Origin: Anastatus disparis
Taxonomy: Eukaryota > Arthropoda > Insecta > Hymenoptera > Eupelmidae
Direction: 5' to 3'
DNA length: 64,000 nucleotides
NCBI GenBank assembly: GCA_017163975.1
Contig: JAFFSR010000239.1
Location: 2,170,001 to 2,234,000 of the forward strand
Shown: positions 1 through 11,550 of the stretch, in pieces
Layout of the letters: each line of letters begins with the position of its first letter
Numbering within the stretch: position 1 is the first letter of the stretch
The notes under the pieces: model-generated
Database searches by the model: none
What the model was told of the DNA's origin: nothing
The model's input: the letters and a program-made list of their open reading frames with translations, nothing else
Position numbers and translations under genes: made by a program

Positions 1-490
1 GAATTTTTTTAGCTATTTCTTTTATAAAAAAAAAATTTTTTTTTTTCAATAATTCAGTACATATTTGGAATTAGGAGACCAAAAAATGGTTTCTAGAAAA
101 ATCTGTATGTATGTGTTTTCTCGTAGTGAGTGTATTCAGTAAGAACTGGATCTCGAAAACTACTTGAAGAACTTGCTTGAAAATTTGTATGAAAATTATT
201 TTTGACTGCCAAAATAAGAAAAACTTTTATAACTGATTTTCTCAGCGCACCTTTAATTTTACAGCATTTTAAAATTTTTATTTTTTTTTTCTATTTTACG
301 AAAACCTATTCGATAGATTTGCTCCAAAATTTGTATGCAAGTTATTTGCTATTTTCTGAAGAAAACAAGCTTTAAAAAACTAATTTTCTCAGTACAGTTT
401 TAATTTTAGAGTATTTTGAAAATTTTCAAAAAAATTTTAATTTTTCATTTATTTTCTATTTTACGTAAACCTACATCCTATGGAAAGATT
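1..490 (+). repeat. Fragment of the dispersed 'CTCGATGGATTTGCT' repeat, cut by window edge
   Basis: Contains two to three diverged units with the landmarks ATCTCGAAAACTACTTG, TTTGCTCCAAAATTTGTATG, ATTTTCTCAG and TTTTAATTTTAGAG. The same order is seen at 60009-61190, where the parent element is better preserved. Confidence 0.7.
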
Positions 491-2925
491 AGTTATTGCA
501 GAAATCGATACATCGATCCACTGTGTTTTATGCCCGTTCTAAATGTGGTTAAAGTATCTCTATTATTTTGATGTTTAAATTTTGAAATTTTCTCCCACTC
601 GCACGTAGCCTCTTCGCTGTATGTATTAAATGTATACACGCTAAATCCATAATTTGGATCGTTTAATACACAGTTGGTACGTTATTATAAAAAATAATAG
701 AAATTAAAAGTTTTTGTCTTTAAAAAAAATATAATTTTTCGCGAATCTTTTTCTTATGAAAATTAAATCATCATTTAATAAAATAGTCAAAATATTTTTT
801 AAATTAAATTATTTTTTCTTTGTATTCATGCTTCATTCTATTGCGATAACTAAGCTATTAAGTTGATAGAAACGTAAGCTTATGTTTCCGATAGTCAATA
901 GTATGTAAATCTTCACAACATATGCGCGGTCATGGTATAGTTTTAGTAATCAAGTAGATAAATTTCACCATAATGTTTATTGTTATACACAACATAACTT
1001 TCTGACGATAGGAACTATACTATAAACTATTGAAAACGAATTTCAATTGTGTTAATTTACTGCTGTTTACAATCTATCTTATTGCCCAAAATGACAAACG
1101 CGATAGCTCAAGCTGATAGTGACGATTGTAATTTTAATTGATAAACATAGTCTTATTTTACCAGGTTAACAAAAATTAAATGTAAGAAATTTTTTATAGT
1201 GTGAAGTTAATATTCTTTTTTCTATTTAATTCTTTTTTCAAATGAAAATTCTATTATCATTTTACATAAATCGATTTTTTTCAATCAACTTTTAATTTTC
1301 TGTGAACTGTGTATAATTTAAATCTTCTATTGTTAGTCGTTAGTTTACAATAACTATTGTTAACTTTCATTTTGTCCTTTGTATGTCCTTTTTTTTCTTA
1401 ATTAATATTCTTTTTATAAAATAGCCGTTATTCTTACAATATTAAAAATTTTAAAGCACAATAAGTTACATTATTCTTGGCTAAGATATTTTTAATTTTA
1501 ATATTACATGTATTTAATGCCTTTTTCTTAACATTTTATTTTTAATATCATTAAAAAAACGTCTTACGTGGGCAACATATGATTTATGTTTATAAATATA
1601 AAAAAATAAAGTAGTATATACATGCTTCAATAACTTTTTACGTAATAAAGGGATAAAGCGGATAAAGTGGTGACTATTATAATAAATAATAAAAATTAAT
1701 AATTAATGAATAACAAGTAAGTCATTTGAATCATATATTAAAAAAAATTATTTAAAAATAAGTTTAGTTTTATCTATTTTACCAGACTTATGGTTTATAA
1801 AATGAATTATGAGTATAAAATAAATTCTTTTAATAAATAAAAGTTTTATCTATGTTGATATAGAACATTTGATTAAATACAATTTATTTTATAGTTTCAA
1901 TATTAGAATACTTTAAACGAATCAAATTTTTAATAAATTTAATTAAAAATTTATGAGTATGAAGACTCTTTTGCTCGTATTTTTATTTAAGTTTGAAGCA
2001 TTTACTGATTTAAACGAACCAAAGAATAACATTTTTTATATAAATTGCACTGAAAAGTAAAAAATAATTTTTTGTAAATATAAATTTGGATAATATTCCA
2101 TTTGCGAAAGACTAAAAAAAAGCAAGGCACGCGCACTCATAAAATCACTTAATATACTATTCAATAGTGGAGCCTCCAAGAAAAAATATATTTTTGTACC
2201 ACAGGTGTACACGCATCATACTTTAGTATTTAGTATTTAGCAAATAGAATATCATCGAAATTTATAGTTACATAAGACTATTATTTAATATTAATAATTT
2301 TTTTCATGGACACCAAAAGTCCACAAAAATTTATTTTTCATTCTTGGGTCAATATTGACCTATTATTTAAATTTCATCAAAATTTGTCCCGTCGATCGAT
2401 TTACGACAGTACTACCTTAAAAAAATATTCTTTCAAACAAAATTGGCAAATTATAATTTTAACATAAAAAAATTCAGTAGTTTGTTTTCAATCTTAACTT
2501 CCAAACTCCTATAATTTACTAACTTAATACCAGAACACTACATTTAACATTTTTTGTAAATTTTTCCATTATGATTTAACATTATTAATTTAAAATTTTC
2601 AAATCATGCGATATTATAAAACACAAATATATATTAAAGCATTACCATCGATTGAATATTATTTATTTTTAAAATTTAAATAAAAGTTAGAATAAAATAA
2701 CATTTCTCTAAATGAATCTTTTTATTTTTATTTAAATCCAGAGTTACATGGGAACATTTACAGGCAATTTCAAGTACAATCATCAAAGAAATAAATTAAC
2801 AGAAATAACGCCGCAAATCCTGCAGAGGAAAATAATATTTCCTGTTCACAGGTCTGATTTGCAAAAAAGATTTTAAAATGTAAATATTAATTTTGTAAAC
2901 AAGAGTAAAATGATCGTTTAAAAAT
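490..2925. other. No recognisable feature
   Basis: AT-rich sequence with no open frame, RNA gene or repeat that I can support. Confidence 0.6.
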
Positions 2926-5115
2926 ATAAAATAAAATTTATATAAAGTTTATTTGATATTTTATATACCAATATTAATTTTTCATGGCTGTTATTTGTAA
3001 CAATATAATAAAATTCTTGCAAAATAAGCACAAGATAAAAATTCCATCAACACGTCATGTCGATAAAATACGATATGACCTAGAGAAAAAAATTTTTTTT
3101 TCTAAAATGCTTCTAAAACTAAACCATTAGTAAATTTTATAGTCAATAATGACTTTAACTACCAATTAAAAGCTTCATATAAGTGCAGATTTCCTGTGAT
3201 ATTCCACACATAAAAAATTTTTTTTTTTTTTAAAATTGCTGCGTTATAATTTTTTTCTCTCTATTATGACAAGATACATCAAACAAACAGTCGCACCTAT
3301 ATATTCATAAGAGAGAAAAAAATTATGCATTTGCATTTCTTGTCAACAAGAAGAACTATCCAACTTCCATAACAGAATCGATAAGTTTTCTTACTTCATA
3401 ATAATAAAATGCAGAAAAAAGGACAACGATGCAACCTGATATAACTTGTTTATCTAGGAAATTAAGATATGAATGGGTTAAGCACACGCCTCGTGTCACA
3501 TAATATCAGATAATAAGAAAAAGTTGCTTTTTTTTTAAGCCCCACTTTTATATTTATGAAAATACTAATACAGGTCCATTTTGTTTTACCTCACACATCA
3601 GAGATAATTTGAGATGAAAAACAAAAGCTAACATTCTATCCTTTGGCTTTTTGATTTTATAACGTTTGTAAAACTGCTCTGAGAAAAATTTTCTTAGTGT
3701 GTTTATCAGATTAATGAGAATGAGAAATCACAGAGTTGTAACATAATTACGTTGATTATATTAACAGAAGTTTTGACGTTGCAAATGTTTCCGTCAAGTT
3801 GTAAAATCTGAAGCCTGCGGGAATGAAAAGTAATTTTTTTCTTTGGTTGATCTTATTGGTTTATTTAAATTAAACTTATATTGGATCGATTATTTCACTA
3901 TACTATATTATTTCACATGGGAATAAAAATATTATTTATAAGAAAATTGCTGATTTATTTAAAAATATTAATGTATTTCATTTTTAAAAGTAGTAGAAAT
4001 AATTATGATATGAGGAGATAATTTTTTTATTAAATTTATAATAAAATATTGTATAAAATTACAGCGACGCACATTGGAAGACGTGATATTTTTCTTAATG
4101 ATGGCGTCTTATAAATTTTACTGATTATATTATAAAAATTATATTTACTTTTATAAAAATTTACTAAATATTAAAAATTATTAAGTGCATTTTAATTTTG
4201 TCTATATATTCAATAATATTATAAGACATTTTTCTCTTTGAGTATTTTTAACTTATTTGTCAATCACTTTTAACTATAATCCTTTATTAAAACTCAATAA
4301 TAATTTTGCCAATCTATTTAATAAGTCTAATGAGAGAATCGGAACAAAATTAAATTGCTCACTTTGAGATATTCGTTGATGCCAATTAAATCGTTATACT
4401 TCCTTGGCACATTTCAACTGTAAAATTAAATTTTGTAGGTATCGTATATTCAATATCGCGATGAAGGTATTAATAATTGATTCAAAAGTTTTAAAGCTGA
4501 TCGAGTTTTCATCATTCAATAGGTATATAGTCAAATATATAAATATAAATGATGTTACATATCTCCAAGTTTAATCGATGGAAAACTTCTTGTCTATCCT
4601 GTTTGTCAAATGAAAGTTCGTTAAAACTTTATATATATATATGCTTCAGCTTTGGCTTCTCAAGTTTCATTGCCTCAAATTAATTTGTTACCCCTTTTTC
4701 TCTTCTATACCATACATACCATTGATCTTTTATTTCTGCGAAATGTAAGGGTGAAAACACACATAACTAAATCAGTGTGTATGTGTAACCGTCAGTTGCA
4801 GAAATTAGACGAGTCAGTAAGCTAGAATCCTTCTTGGTTACTCGGAATTCTTTTATCTTTTTGCTCGAAAAAATTTGTTTCTGAATTTTCTTCTTTTTAT
4901 TTTTATTTATAAAAATTGTTGAATTATTACTGAACTTGATACCGAATGTTATATACATTTCACTTTTGAAGCAATAAAAATGCAAAAGAAATTTTTATGG
5001 AATTTTTTTTATAGAATACCAAAAAATTTTATTTATATTTTGTTTTTATACAAAAAAATTTTTTTATTCTATTTTTTATTTGTAAAACAATATAATTTTT
5101 TTCTAACAAATATAA
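2926..5115 (+). repeat. Copy A of a 2.2-kb inverted duplication
   Basis: Matches 25425-27800 in reverse complement at what looks like 75-85% identity. Examples: 3421-3520 (GACAACGATGCAACCTGATA) against 27140-27245, 3590-3660 against 27000-27070, and 4650-4980 against 25562-25900. Copy A has an extra ~290 bp (about 4355-4650). No shared open frame spans the copies, so this is noncoding: either an old segmental duplication or two copies of an unrecognised repeat. Confidence 0.75.
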
Positions 5116-5253
5116 ATTTATAGAAACTAATATACATATGTATACAGATTAAATAATTGTTTATATATTATAATAATTATATTGAGTTTGAAATAATTAT
5201 TTGTTATTTGATATAAGCGAAGACTATTGGGATCAAAAAATCTTTAGGAAACT

Positions 5254-5440
5254 CTGAGGTCTTGAGTGGTTCAGTTGGTAGAGCGATGAATTCATAAGCC
5301 AAAGGTCCCAGTTCGAATCCCGCTCTCGACCAATTCACCTAAGCACCACTGTATACGTTATATTGTGCTTTGTTCATAAACATACTGTAACCTCCATCGC
5401 TAATTAACATCGTAATAATATCATTAATAAAGCGATGTTG
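5254..5440 (+). mobile_element. tRNA-derived SINE, copy 1
   Basis: The tRNA-like head has an A box (GGTTCAGTTGGTAGAGCG) and B box (AGTTCGAATCCC), followed by the same ~110-bp body as the other copies and the AGCGATGTT end. The anticodon region reads ATTCATAAG, where other copies have ATTCGTAAT. Because the body always follows the head, this is a SINE and not a tRNA gene. Confidence 0.88.
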
Positions 5441-5498
5441 ATTCTTTAAACATTTGGAATACGTTGATGAGTTATAGTGATTTAAGAAGAAAGCAAAT

Positions 5499-5691
5499 CG
5501 TCGGGTGAGAAGAAAAAGGTCACAACTCAGACAAGCGCTGAAAAAAGTACCAACTCGATTTTGCCCATTAAAAAATACTAACTCAACTTCACGCACTAAA
5601 AGGTTTCATCTCGGGTTTGGCAACAAAAAAGGTTACATTTCGGCTTCGCCCATGTATAAATTTAAATTGACCTTTTTCTTCTCACCCGACG
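5499..5691. mobile_element. 193-bp MITE built of ~28-bp internal repeats
   Basis: Perfect terminal inverted repeats of over 20 bp (CGTCGGGTGAGAAGAAAAAG at the left, its complement at the right), flanked by AAAT on both sides. The interior is five imperfect units of about 28 bp, each of the type AAAAGGT-N-CA-CTCGG-TT-GCCCA. It lies 58 bp after SINE copy 1. Confidence 0.82.
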
Positions 5692-5847
5692 AAATTACAT
5701 ATTTTTTGTAGAAAAAAATAAAATCAAAATATGAAAGTTGTACTTACAAACATATGCAATAGGTACCATGTATTAACAAAATCATCTATTCATAATAAAT
5801 AACTTTATTTTATTGATAACTTATTTATACTTAAATATATATCTATA

Positions 5848-6051
5848 GCTTGGAGGAATAACGATATAAGTCTGTTTTTGAAGTTTTCGAGAAAACGAGG
5901 TTTTTATGTTTGCGTTAACAAAACACCTTTTCCATGCGTATCGGCTTTTCTAATGCGTGCTACGTGAAAGAGGTATACTTTTAACTAATATATAATTCAC
6001 TGTTAACTCAATTTCCCAAAAATACAGACTTATGTCGTTATTCCTTCAAGC
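5848..6051. mobile_element. 204-bp MITE
   Basis: Terminal inverted repeats of about 30 bp: GCTTGGAGGAATAACGATAT at the left against the complement of TATGTCGTTATTCCTTCAAG at the right. No coding capacity; the target duplication is not clear. Confidence 0.75.
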
Positions 6052-8922
6052 CAAAAATATTTAATCAAATTATAAAGCATTATTTACAATTTTATACGAT
6101 TAAGAGTATTTTATAGGTACATAGTGAGTTATGCAAAAATAAAATTAAAGTATGTGTATATATAACAACTTAGTAGTATATTATTAACTAATAATTCAAC
6201 TTTATCATATAAAAAATAATTACACTATAAAAATGGTTCGTAAAAGACCTTCTAAAATTAGACGGACACAAACCTTTTTTACCACCGTAAACTTATATTT
6301 ATGTAACAAAAATTTACAAATTTCCGTTAATTATCCTTATGGTAATAATGGTGCACGCTTTTATAAAACTTTTAAAGTAAAAACCAATACATGCTCGACT
6401 ACTTCAAAGTACTTAATTATATTTTTTCATAACGTTTTTAAAGGATAGCAAAATTACGTTATTTATAATTAATCTTTTATGTCATAAACATCGTGTAGTT
6501 TCATAATGTTTTTATTTCAAAAAAAATTGTTAATTCAAATTTAACAAAGTAAAAAACTTTTGTAATTATTTTCTTTAGTAGATTAGTTTATAAAGTATTT
6601 GTAAAAGAATAAAAATTATATTTTTGGATAAATTTACAAATATTTATTATTCTAAAACGAAACTTATTACAGTAACACTTTTATTTTCTTAGTAAAATAC
6701 ATATGTATTTTAATGATAATTACAGATTTTAGCGAAAATTGCATTGACAATGTAATTCGTTTCCAAAGTTGAAACTATACCTTCTCAAATGTCTTTGTAC
6801 CTTTATGGTATATTGAACGAGCGAATACGAATTGCAATAAATATTAATTTGAGTTGACGATTTTACGTAACAATTTTAAACTAAATTGCACGTGATTTCA
6901 TCTAATAATATAAAAGTCACTCTTACAAAATTTATAGTGCCCATGAAAATTGTAATTTAACTGTTGATAAAATAAATATATAATCCACCTTTACCAAGCA
7001 TTTATCAGTATTACATCCAAATAAAGATTAAGATATGAGTCTTCTTTTTTATATCGAAGTATTGTCAGTTAAGTTTCTATATTTGATATAAAAAAACTAC
7101 TTTTTTATTCTTGTATAATGGTGAAATAAAAATGACGTAAAAAAATAAACGAATAAAGATAATGATAAACGAAAGCTACTCAACTACAAAACTTTTCAGA
7201 ACTTTTTTTTACTTTATATTCTTCAGATTTTTTTTACATGCAAGGTTTCCCGTAATATCCATATACTGATTTATCATTATCTCTTTTATACGATACTTTC
7301 TTGTTTTTTTTTCTTATTTTTGCAAATTATTCCATATAACCATTTTTTACTCGTATCAGTCAACAAATTATAACAAAAAGCTATCGATATTCCTAATCAA
7401 ATCAAGTAAGCAAATTCATTGAAGTTTAAAAAATTTTTCGGATGAAATACCCCCCCCACCCATAAATCTTACTCCACCCTACTATAAAAATCAAATTTTT
7501 TTTTTTTTATTTTAAAAACCCCAAAACATAAAGAGCCTTTGCGCCCAACGCTTTCTCCCCCACCTGAGAAACTATTAAAAAGATTTTATCGATAAAGTAC
7601 TTGACATTCTTAATAGATTAACATATAGAATGAAGATATAAATAAATTCAATATCTTTTATTTTTAACAGGTGTAATATTTAAATTGCGTATTAAACTTC
7701 AAAGTTCACTAACTATTAATTTTATCAAATTTTTGTAAATGAATCTCAAATTTAACAGCTCACCACTTGTATTGAATCAAGTTACGTAATTCAATATATT
7801 TGCTATTGTGTCCTACTGTGATACTATTGTAATTTAATGTATATATTATTGCATGAAACGGAATAGAAATTTCGCGTAGTAGAAACATAAGATCGTTCAT
7901 CAACTAATTGAGAATAATAGTTTGATTTACCTTATAAATTAAAACCCTTTTAGATAAAATAACGTATTTATAGAGCTTAATTATATCGATAGGTGTATAT
8001 TTAAATGTATAAACGCACATAGCCATGCCTATAGATACAAACACGTACCTACACATGAAAATACGAAGATTTTTTTATTAGAATCAATTAATATTTCAGT
8101 TTCAATCTTTTAGTTTCTGTGTGTTCGTAAGGAATGCATAACGACGTCGTAGAATTTAACATATGCGCAAAGCATATAGACGGAGCCTCAAATGAAAATA
8201 AAAGAATTCATTAGTATATGCTCGTGTCTATTCGAACTTTTTGAGCTTAATTAATTAAAATACAAAGAAACGAAAAAGAGGCAACGTACAAGCAAATTTG
8301 TTAAAACGCTGTGTAACATGTTTTCTCTTTTAATACCATCTTTTACTTTTCATTTCTATTTTTTTTTGAGCTCTTTGATGAAAATTTATTTTTATACATT
8401 TGCATATGTTTATTAAATGTACGAATTGAATTTTGTATACATTAACTTTCTTTTATCTTTTGTTTTTCAACTTTTTCTATAACTTGAAGGAAAAAGTCTA
8501 AAAATATGTGTTGTTTTTAATTTGATTCTAAGCGTTACATTATCTCATCGAATTTCATTAGCACATAATTTGTTTGTGTAATTATTCTCAAAGAGTCTTA
8601 ATGAAGGTTATATAGGATTTTTGTGAAGAGACCGATTTAATTATAACGTTTAAGGATGATACAAAAACGATCGTATTTACGTTTTAATTGTAAATGTCAA
8701 TGAAATTTTAATTGACAAGCATACATATAATCCTATAAGAAAAATACTTTTTAAACAAAAACGATATGATGAAAAAAAAATTGTTAGTTTTATATATATT
8801 TAACACCGATGAAAATATAAAATTAAATTGAATTTTAAAATATACCAATTGATATTTAAATGGAAATTAAAAATAATTCATATAAAAGATTATAAAACGT
8901 TTAAAAGAATATAAGGCATAAC
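6052..8922. other. No recognisable feature
   Basis: AT-rich sequence. The small frame at 6233-6448 has no recognisable protein. A C-rich low-complexity patch lies at about 7450-7560. Confidence 0.6.
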
Positions 8923-8968
8923 GAGGTCGTCAGTGGCTCATTCGGTAGAGCGATGGATTCGTAATCTC
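8923..8968 (+). mobile_element. SINE copy 2, 5' part (split by LINE)
   Basis: GAGGTC, then a tRNA D-arm/A-box block (TGGCTCATTCGGTAGAGCG) and the anticodon region GGATTCGTAATCTC. The element is interrupted at 8968 by the LINE and resumes at 11398. Confidence 0.88.
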
Positions 8969-9183
8969 AGTTGCTCCGTGGCATTGGAGGAGTGAGCATC
9001 GCTCTTCCCTCTAGATACTAAAAAAGGACACTGTCAATAAGATAAAGAATATAAGTCAATAATTCTAACGCCATTAAGAAGCAATGCCATATTATAAGTG
9101 AATAAAAGGTTAAGTGTTCCACATAAGAATAAAGAAGAAAAGAAAATAAACAAAACCTCAAATAGTCGAGATTGGCGCAATAT

Positions 9184-9220
9184 CGACGCCATGCGGGCTG
9201 GAAGCGCCAGCATGGCGTCG
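9184..9220 (+). promoter_or_regulatory. Strong hairpin over the LINE ORF1 start codon
   Basis: CGACGCCATGC (9184-9194) pairs with GCATGGCGTCG (9210-9220), and GCTGG pairs with CCAGC inside, leaving a short loop. The stem contains the first ATG of ORF1. It would form in the RNA and could affect initiation; that role is inference. Confidence 0.55.
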
Positions 9221-10809
9221 ATAAACTCACAACCGACAAGGCCCATAACACAAGTAAAAAAGTCAGAAATCGACAATATAAGTTATATAAGCAGAGTTCC
9301 TATTTTAAAAAACCGCAAAAGAAGCTCACAGCAGCCACTCGCAAGCGCATACGACGCAATATATAAAAAAGCACTAAAAACGATAGCAGCGAAGGAGCAA
9401 GAGAGAAAGCAAATCGAACATTTAAAAAACGCAAGTGAAAATGGCACAAAAAAAGAAAGTCTCTCACTGAATGTTAACGAAAATAACAGTGATGAATTAA
9501 AAAAGGTAGGTGTCATAGGAGGTCAAAATGAATGGATTAAACCAAAAAAGACATTTAGCCCAAAAAAAATATTCGAAAAAAACATGGAGATTGAAACATC
9601 AAACATATACTCCAGTTTCATACAAGAGTCAACAGACGGCGCCACCGACGATATGGAGACTAAATCAAACCTAAACGAACTGAACGACATCACGAGCGCT
9701 GACACAAGCGACAAAGAGCAAAAACCTCTGAAAGCAGAAAATAAAAAAATAACTAGTAACAGACCATCACCTATTTACTGTTATGATCATAAATTAAAAG
9801 ACTTAATTTTATTAATACCTAATGATGTGAAAAGAAGTGATATTACACTCAAGGAACTAAATCAGTTTGAGGTACAAATAAATGTAAAGGATATGAACAC
9901 GTATAATCTAATTAAAAATATTTTAGAAAGTAAAAAAATAAAATTTTATACTTATACCCATAGAAGCGAAAAGCCAAAATCATTAATCCTCAAAGGTATC
10001 AATGGGGATTTTAATGAAACAGACATATTAAACGAAATAAAAGATCTAGACATTCCTAATATAGAAATAACAAAAATTTCCAAAACAAAGTTAAGTCAAA
10101 GAGAAAGTGCCCAAGAATATTTTTTTCTGCAACTGTCACCGAATAGTATCGTTAATAACCTAACAAAAATAAAAAGAATAGCTTTTCAAGCAGTATGATG
10201 GGAGCCATATCACAAGAACAAGGCGTTTCAATGCAGAAACTGTCAGAGACCAGGACACTCCAGCAAAAACTGCCACTTAGGGTATAGATGCGTAAAATGT
10301 TTAGAAAATCATAGCCCGGGCGAATGTAAACGAAAAGAAAAAGACAACAACAACGCAGCATGCGTCAATTGTGGCAAAACAGGGCATCCAGCTAATTATC
10401 GCGGATGCGAATATTTAAAAGTTGCACAGAGCATATTTAATGAAAGAAAGAAAAACGACAAAGAGAAAAGACTCGAAAAAATAAATCGCATCTCCCAAGC
10501 TGTCAATCCTAACATATCTTTTGCACACATTCTTAGCAATAGAAACGCCAACAGTGTAAATAATCAACAATACTCTATAAATTACAGCACAACTAACCAA
10601 AAAATGACTATAATAATTTTTAAAACTTGGCCAGTGCAACAAACAATAATTTAAATTTAAATAATAATTTAGATGATATATTAGAAAAATTTAAAATAGA
10701 AATCATAAACGCAATTAAATATAAAATTGATATCGTTGCAAGCAAGGTGAACAACAACACAATGAAAATTAATAAAATCGTACAGCACCTAAAATTAGAA
10801 TGGGAATAA
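9191..10809 (+). pseudogene. LINE ORF1 (gag-like nucleic-acid-binding protein), broken
   Basis: The first in-frame ATG is 9191, which lies in a hairpin; the frame is open upstream to a GTG at 9098, preceded by a TAA. The order is: a basic, Ser-rich N-terminus; an RRM/PRE_C2HC-type region (about codons 185-335, KPKSLILKGI); an in-frame TGA at 10196-10198; WEPYHKNKAFQC; then three zinc knuckles (CRNCQRPGHSSKNC, CVKC with HSPGEC, CVNCGKTGHPANYRGC) and a Lys-rich coiled tail. The frame closes at TAA 10652-10654, while the natural C-terminus appears to continue in another frame (10627-10809), so there is also a frameshift around 10600-10650. The TAA at 10807-10809 overlaps the ORF2 ATG at 10802. 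The family is typical of Jockey and I clades. The TGA may be decay or suppressible; decay is more likely. Confidence 0.85.
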
Positions 10810-10951
10810 AAATTAATAATCTAAAAATAATCTCAGTCAATGTGAATTCAATCATAAAGAACAACAGGAGGTGCTAAAAGAAGATAATAAAATCCTTGAG
10901 GAAATCAGAAGAAAGAAGAAACTATCTGTGAACAACAACAATAACAAATAA
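10802..10951 (+). pseudogene. LINE ORF2 remnant: N- and C-terminal ends joined by a deletion
   Basis: ATG at 10802 opens NNLKIISVNVNSIIKNNRR, which looks like the first strand of an apurinic-type endonuclease (LKI-x-x-xNVNSI), and stops after 25 codons. From 10868 to the TAA at 10949-10951 a different frame gives EVLKEDNKILEEIRRKKKL and an Asn run, a plausible natural ORF2 C-terminus. The two meet at an AGG-AGG microhomology near 10866-10871. Everything between (endonuclease and reverse transcriptase, normally close to 3 kb) is missing. Confidence 0.7.
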
Positions 10952-11397
10952 GTTATTAATAGTGAACTTTAATATGAGTTTATAAATCTTAAAGACATCT
11001 AGTTTTTATGTAACACATTTCTGTAAATACTTGTAAATAAGCGTACAAACCCCTTTTCCTTTTCCTGATAACATATCCTATCCTATTAATTCATTGTAAA
11101 GCATGGTTTTTTCTTCACTCCTTTTTCCATGCTATCAAACAAATACAGAGTATAGCATATACCCCTTCTCGTTTCTAATCCATTAGAAAAGATCAAGATA
11201 ATATATATGCAAAAAACAATTACAAATATATACCTACACTAAAAAAACAAATATTGTAAGAACTGCGAAATCGATTCAGATATGTATGTTCACCCAAAAA
11301 AAAAATATTGTAACATGATACCATTTATATCATGAAAACAAAACTATGTAAATGTTAAAAAGTTTAAAATAAATGGAATTTAAAAAAAAAAAAAAAA

Positions 11398-11550
11398 ATG
11401 GATTCGTAATCTCGAGGTTCTGAGTTCGAATCCCGCTCTCGGCCAATTTATTCAAGCACCACTGTACTTTTCATGTGCTTTGTTCACAAACACACTCACG
11501 ACTTCCATCGCTAATTAACATCATAGCATAAAACACAGCAAAGTTAAATA
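11398..11550 (+). mobile_element. SINE copy 2, 3' part (split by LINE)
   Basis: Begins with the second copy of the 16-bp target duplication, then the B box (GAGTTCGAATCCCGCTC), GGCCA, and the shared non-tRNA body (AAGCACCACTGTAC, GTGCTTTGTTCACAAACAC, CATCGCTAATTAACATC) and an A-rich tail. Confidence 0.88.

Larger units (their letters stand above)
8969..11397 (+). mobile_element. Jockey/I-clade-like LINE with most of ORF2 deleted
   Basis: A 2.43-kb non-LTR element flanked by a 16-bp target duplication (ATGGATTCGTAATCTC at 8953-8968 and 11398-11413) and ending in a 17-18-A tail. The order is a short 5' UTR, ORF1 with three zinc knuckles, the first ~25 codons of ORF2, a deletion junction, the last 27 codons of ORF2, and a roughly 450-bp 3' UTR. 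The endonuclease and reverse transcriptase are absent, so this copy is non-autonomous. It interrupts the tRNA-like head of a SINE. A second copy of its 3' UTR lies at 25025-25425 on the - strand. Confidence 0.9.

Noticed and set aside
5256..5331. tRNA gene (also at 8.9, 35.1, 44.8, 46.6 and 53.1 kb)
   Set aside because: All tRNA-like blocks are followed by the same ~110-bp body and A tail, have unpaired or mutated stems and differ in the anticodon region, so they are SINE heads.
8953..9000. A functional split tRNA
   Set aside because: The interruption is a LINE with a target duplication, not an intron.
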